Source: Mycolicibacterium mageritense (GTDB taxonomy: Bacteria; Actinomycetota; Actinomycetes; Mycobacteriales; Mycobacteriaceae). From it: a stretch of 64,000 nucleotides of DNA. The notes beneath the pieces were generated by a model, which worked only from the letters and a program-made list of their open reading frames with translations, was not told where the DNA came from and searched no databases. The stretch spans positions 4,464,001-4,528,000 of the forward strand of contig NZ_AP022567.1 in the NCBI RefSeq assembly GCF_010727475.1, given 5' to 3'. Of the stretch, positions 62,941-64,000 are shown piece by piece; position 1 is the first letter of the stretch; every line of letters begins with the position of its first letter. The position numbers and the translations under genes were made by a program.

Positions 62941-64000
62941 CCGGCCCACCGACACGGCCAGCGCAACGCCCAAAACCACGCAGATTGCCGCCCCGCCGAA
63001 CGCGACCCGGCGCGACCCGTCGTCTGCCTGCCCGGCAGTCGGCGCGGTCACGGTCGAGACCGGACGGGCCGCAGCGGTGACCGGCTGACCGCCGTCACTC
63101 GTGGCGGCCAGCGCGTCGACGATTCCGTTTCCGACCAACGGATCCCAGCCGCCTGGCGGCCGATGTGCGGTGGTCTCGATCCGGCGCATCACCTCACGCG
63201 CGGTCAGCTGTGGAAACCGCGCCCGCACCAACGCCGCGATCCCGGCGACCATCGGTGCCGCGTAGCTCGTGCCCGAGATCGGGTCGGCCTCACCAAGCCT
63301 GTCGATCAGCTGCTCTCCGTCCGGATGCAGGGAAACGACCTGTTCGCCGGGCGCGGCGACATCCACCCACGGGCCGGCCAGCGTGAACTGCGACGCGACG
63401 CCGTCGGGGCCCACCGAGCCCACACACAGCACCAGGTCGTCATACCAGGCCGGGCTGGCGATCGTCCGCACGTGCTCCCAATCGGGCGGGCCGGCGGCAC
63501 CGTTCTGCGCCGGGCAATGGCCCGGGCCGCCGACATTGCCGGCCGCGGCGACGACCACGACGTTCTTGACGTCGACCGCATAGGCCAGCGCCGCGCCGAG
63601 CGTACCGTCGTCGGGCGCCCGCTCCGCCGCGACGCAGGCCACCGACGAAATGTTGATGACTCCCGCGCCTAGATCGGCCGCCGTCCGGACAGCCTGCGCC
63701 AGCGTTGTGACGTCACCGACGCCCGCGGTCTCGCCTTCGACGGCGAATTTGTTGCTGGACTGACGAATTGCCAGAATCGTCGCGTCAGGGGCGACGCCGC
63801 TGAAACCGTCGTCGGTGGGTGCGCCGCCCGCGATCCCGGCGACGATCGTGCCGTGACCGTCGCAGTCGGCCGTGCCGTCGCCACCGGACACGTAGTCGCC
63901 GCCACCGACCAGGTGCGGCAGTAACCGGTGCCGTGCGACCCCGGTGTCGATCACCGCGATGGTCTGGCCCGCGCCCCGGGTCAACTGCCACACCGCGTCG
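62896..64000 (-). CDS. mycP4: ESX-4 mycosin protease MycP4, 5' end beyond window
   Basis: The C-terminal 367 or so residues of a subtilisin-type mycosin anchored in the membrane. The triad is visible: D in AVIDTGVARH, H in DGHGTIVAGIAGG, S in SGTSYAAPMVAGIAAL. A C-terminal membrane helix (VAFGGAAICVVLGVALAVSV) is followed by a basic tail. The gene begins to the right of the window, so the signal peptide and N-terminal extension are not seen. Companion of ESX-4. Confidence 0.94.
   Translation of the reverse strand, partial: DAVWQLTRGAGQTIAVIDTGVARHRLLPHLVGGGDYVSGGDGTADCDGHGTIVAGIAGGAPTDDGFSGVAPDATILAIRQSSNKFAVEGETAGVGDVTTLAQAVRTAADLGAGVINISSVACVAAERAPDDGTLGAALAYAVDVKNVVVVAAAGNVGGPGHCPAQNGAAGPPDWEHVRTIASPAWYDDLVLCVGSVGPDGVASQFTLAGPWVDVAAPGEQVVSLHPDGEQLIDRLGEADPISGTSYAAPMVAGIAALVRARFPQLTAREVMRRIETTAHRPPGGWDPLVGNGIVDALAATSDGGQPVTAAARPVSTVTAPTAGQADDGSRRVAFGGAAICVVLGVALAVSVGRLRRGASGGQPVTDD

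Overview
The window is high-GC actinobacterial DNA, almost certainly a fast-growing mycobacterium of the Mycolicibacterium smegmatis type. The reasons are the block secY-adk-map-sigL-rslA, the block infA-rpmJ-rpsM-rpsK-rpsD-rpoA-rplQ-truA followed by cutinases and ESX-4 genes (eccB4, mycP4), several F420-type enzymes, and frequent GTG/TTG starts with 4-base stop/start overlaps. No rRNA, tRNA, CRISPR array, insertion sequence or prophage was seen. Species and gene names come from recognition of sequence and gene order; no search was run.

Layout. 1-2.2 kb: an APC permease divergent from a TetR regulator, with two identical-class palindromes between them. 2.3-4 kb: signal peptide peptidase SppA. 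4.2-10.8 kb: a catabolic island with an MHS-type transporter, a GntR/FadR regulator, two maleate-isomerase-like proteins, a 2-hydroxyacid dehydrogenase, an amidase and a DUF3830 protein. 10.8-14.5 kb: four tandem SAM-dependent methyltransferase paralogues. 14.8-17.5 kb: secY-adk-map. 17.5-18.8 kb: sigL and its zinc anti-sigma factor rslA. 19-23.4 kb: a compact biosynthetic-looking operon (ThDP enzyme, SRPBCC protein, KAS III-like protein, aminotransferase) behind what looks like a SigL promoter. 23.5-27.8 kb: MarR, Ddn-like protein, TetR, a NarL-type two-component system and a degenerate HAD protein. 27.8-31.4 kb: valine catabolism (mmsA, acyl-CoA dehydrogenase, mmsB). 31.5-34.5 kb: MOSC protein, flavin monooxygenase and TetR. 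34.5-38.9 kb: a Pseudomonas-like aliphatic amidase system (MarR, AmiC-like sensor, AmiS channel, AmiE amidase, AmiB ATPase). 39-43.2 kb: EamA exporter, TetR, P1 peptidase and APC permease. 43.2-46.6 kb: rmlC-rmlB and two F420-type oxidoreductases. 46.6-49.8 kb: a cyclic-nucleotide-domain histidine kinase next to a response regulator fused to a thioredoxin-reductase-like flavoprotein. 49.9-52 kb: flotillin and its NfeD-like partner. 52-56.9 kb: ribosomal/RNA polymerase operon. 56.9-59.8 kb: four tandem cutinases. 59.8-64 kb: EamA transporter, CGNR regulator, eccB4 and the 3' part of mycP4, which runs off the right edge.

The most interesting points are: (1) matching ECF promoters (TGAACC-N16-CGTRTC) before sigL and before the adjacent ThDP/KAS operon, which suggests a small SigL-controlled metabolite pathway; (2) a receiver-thioredoxin-reductase fusion lacking the CxxC, paired with a cyclic-nucleotide-type kinase; (3) an amidase operon with an AmiC-type sensor but a MarR regulator instead of the AmiR antiterminator, with a shared motif before amiC and amiS; and (4) several clean palindromic operator candidates beside cognate regulators.
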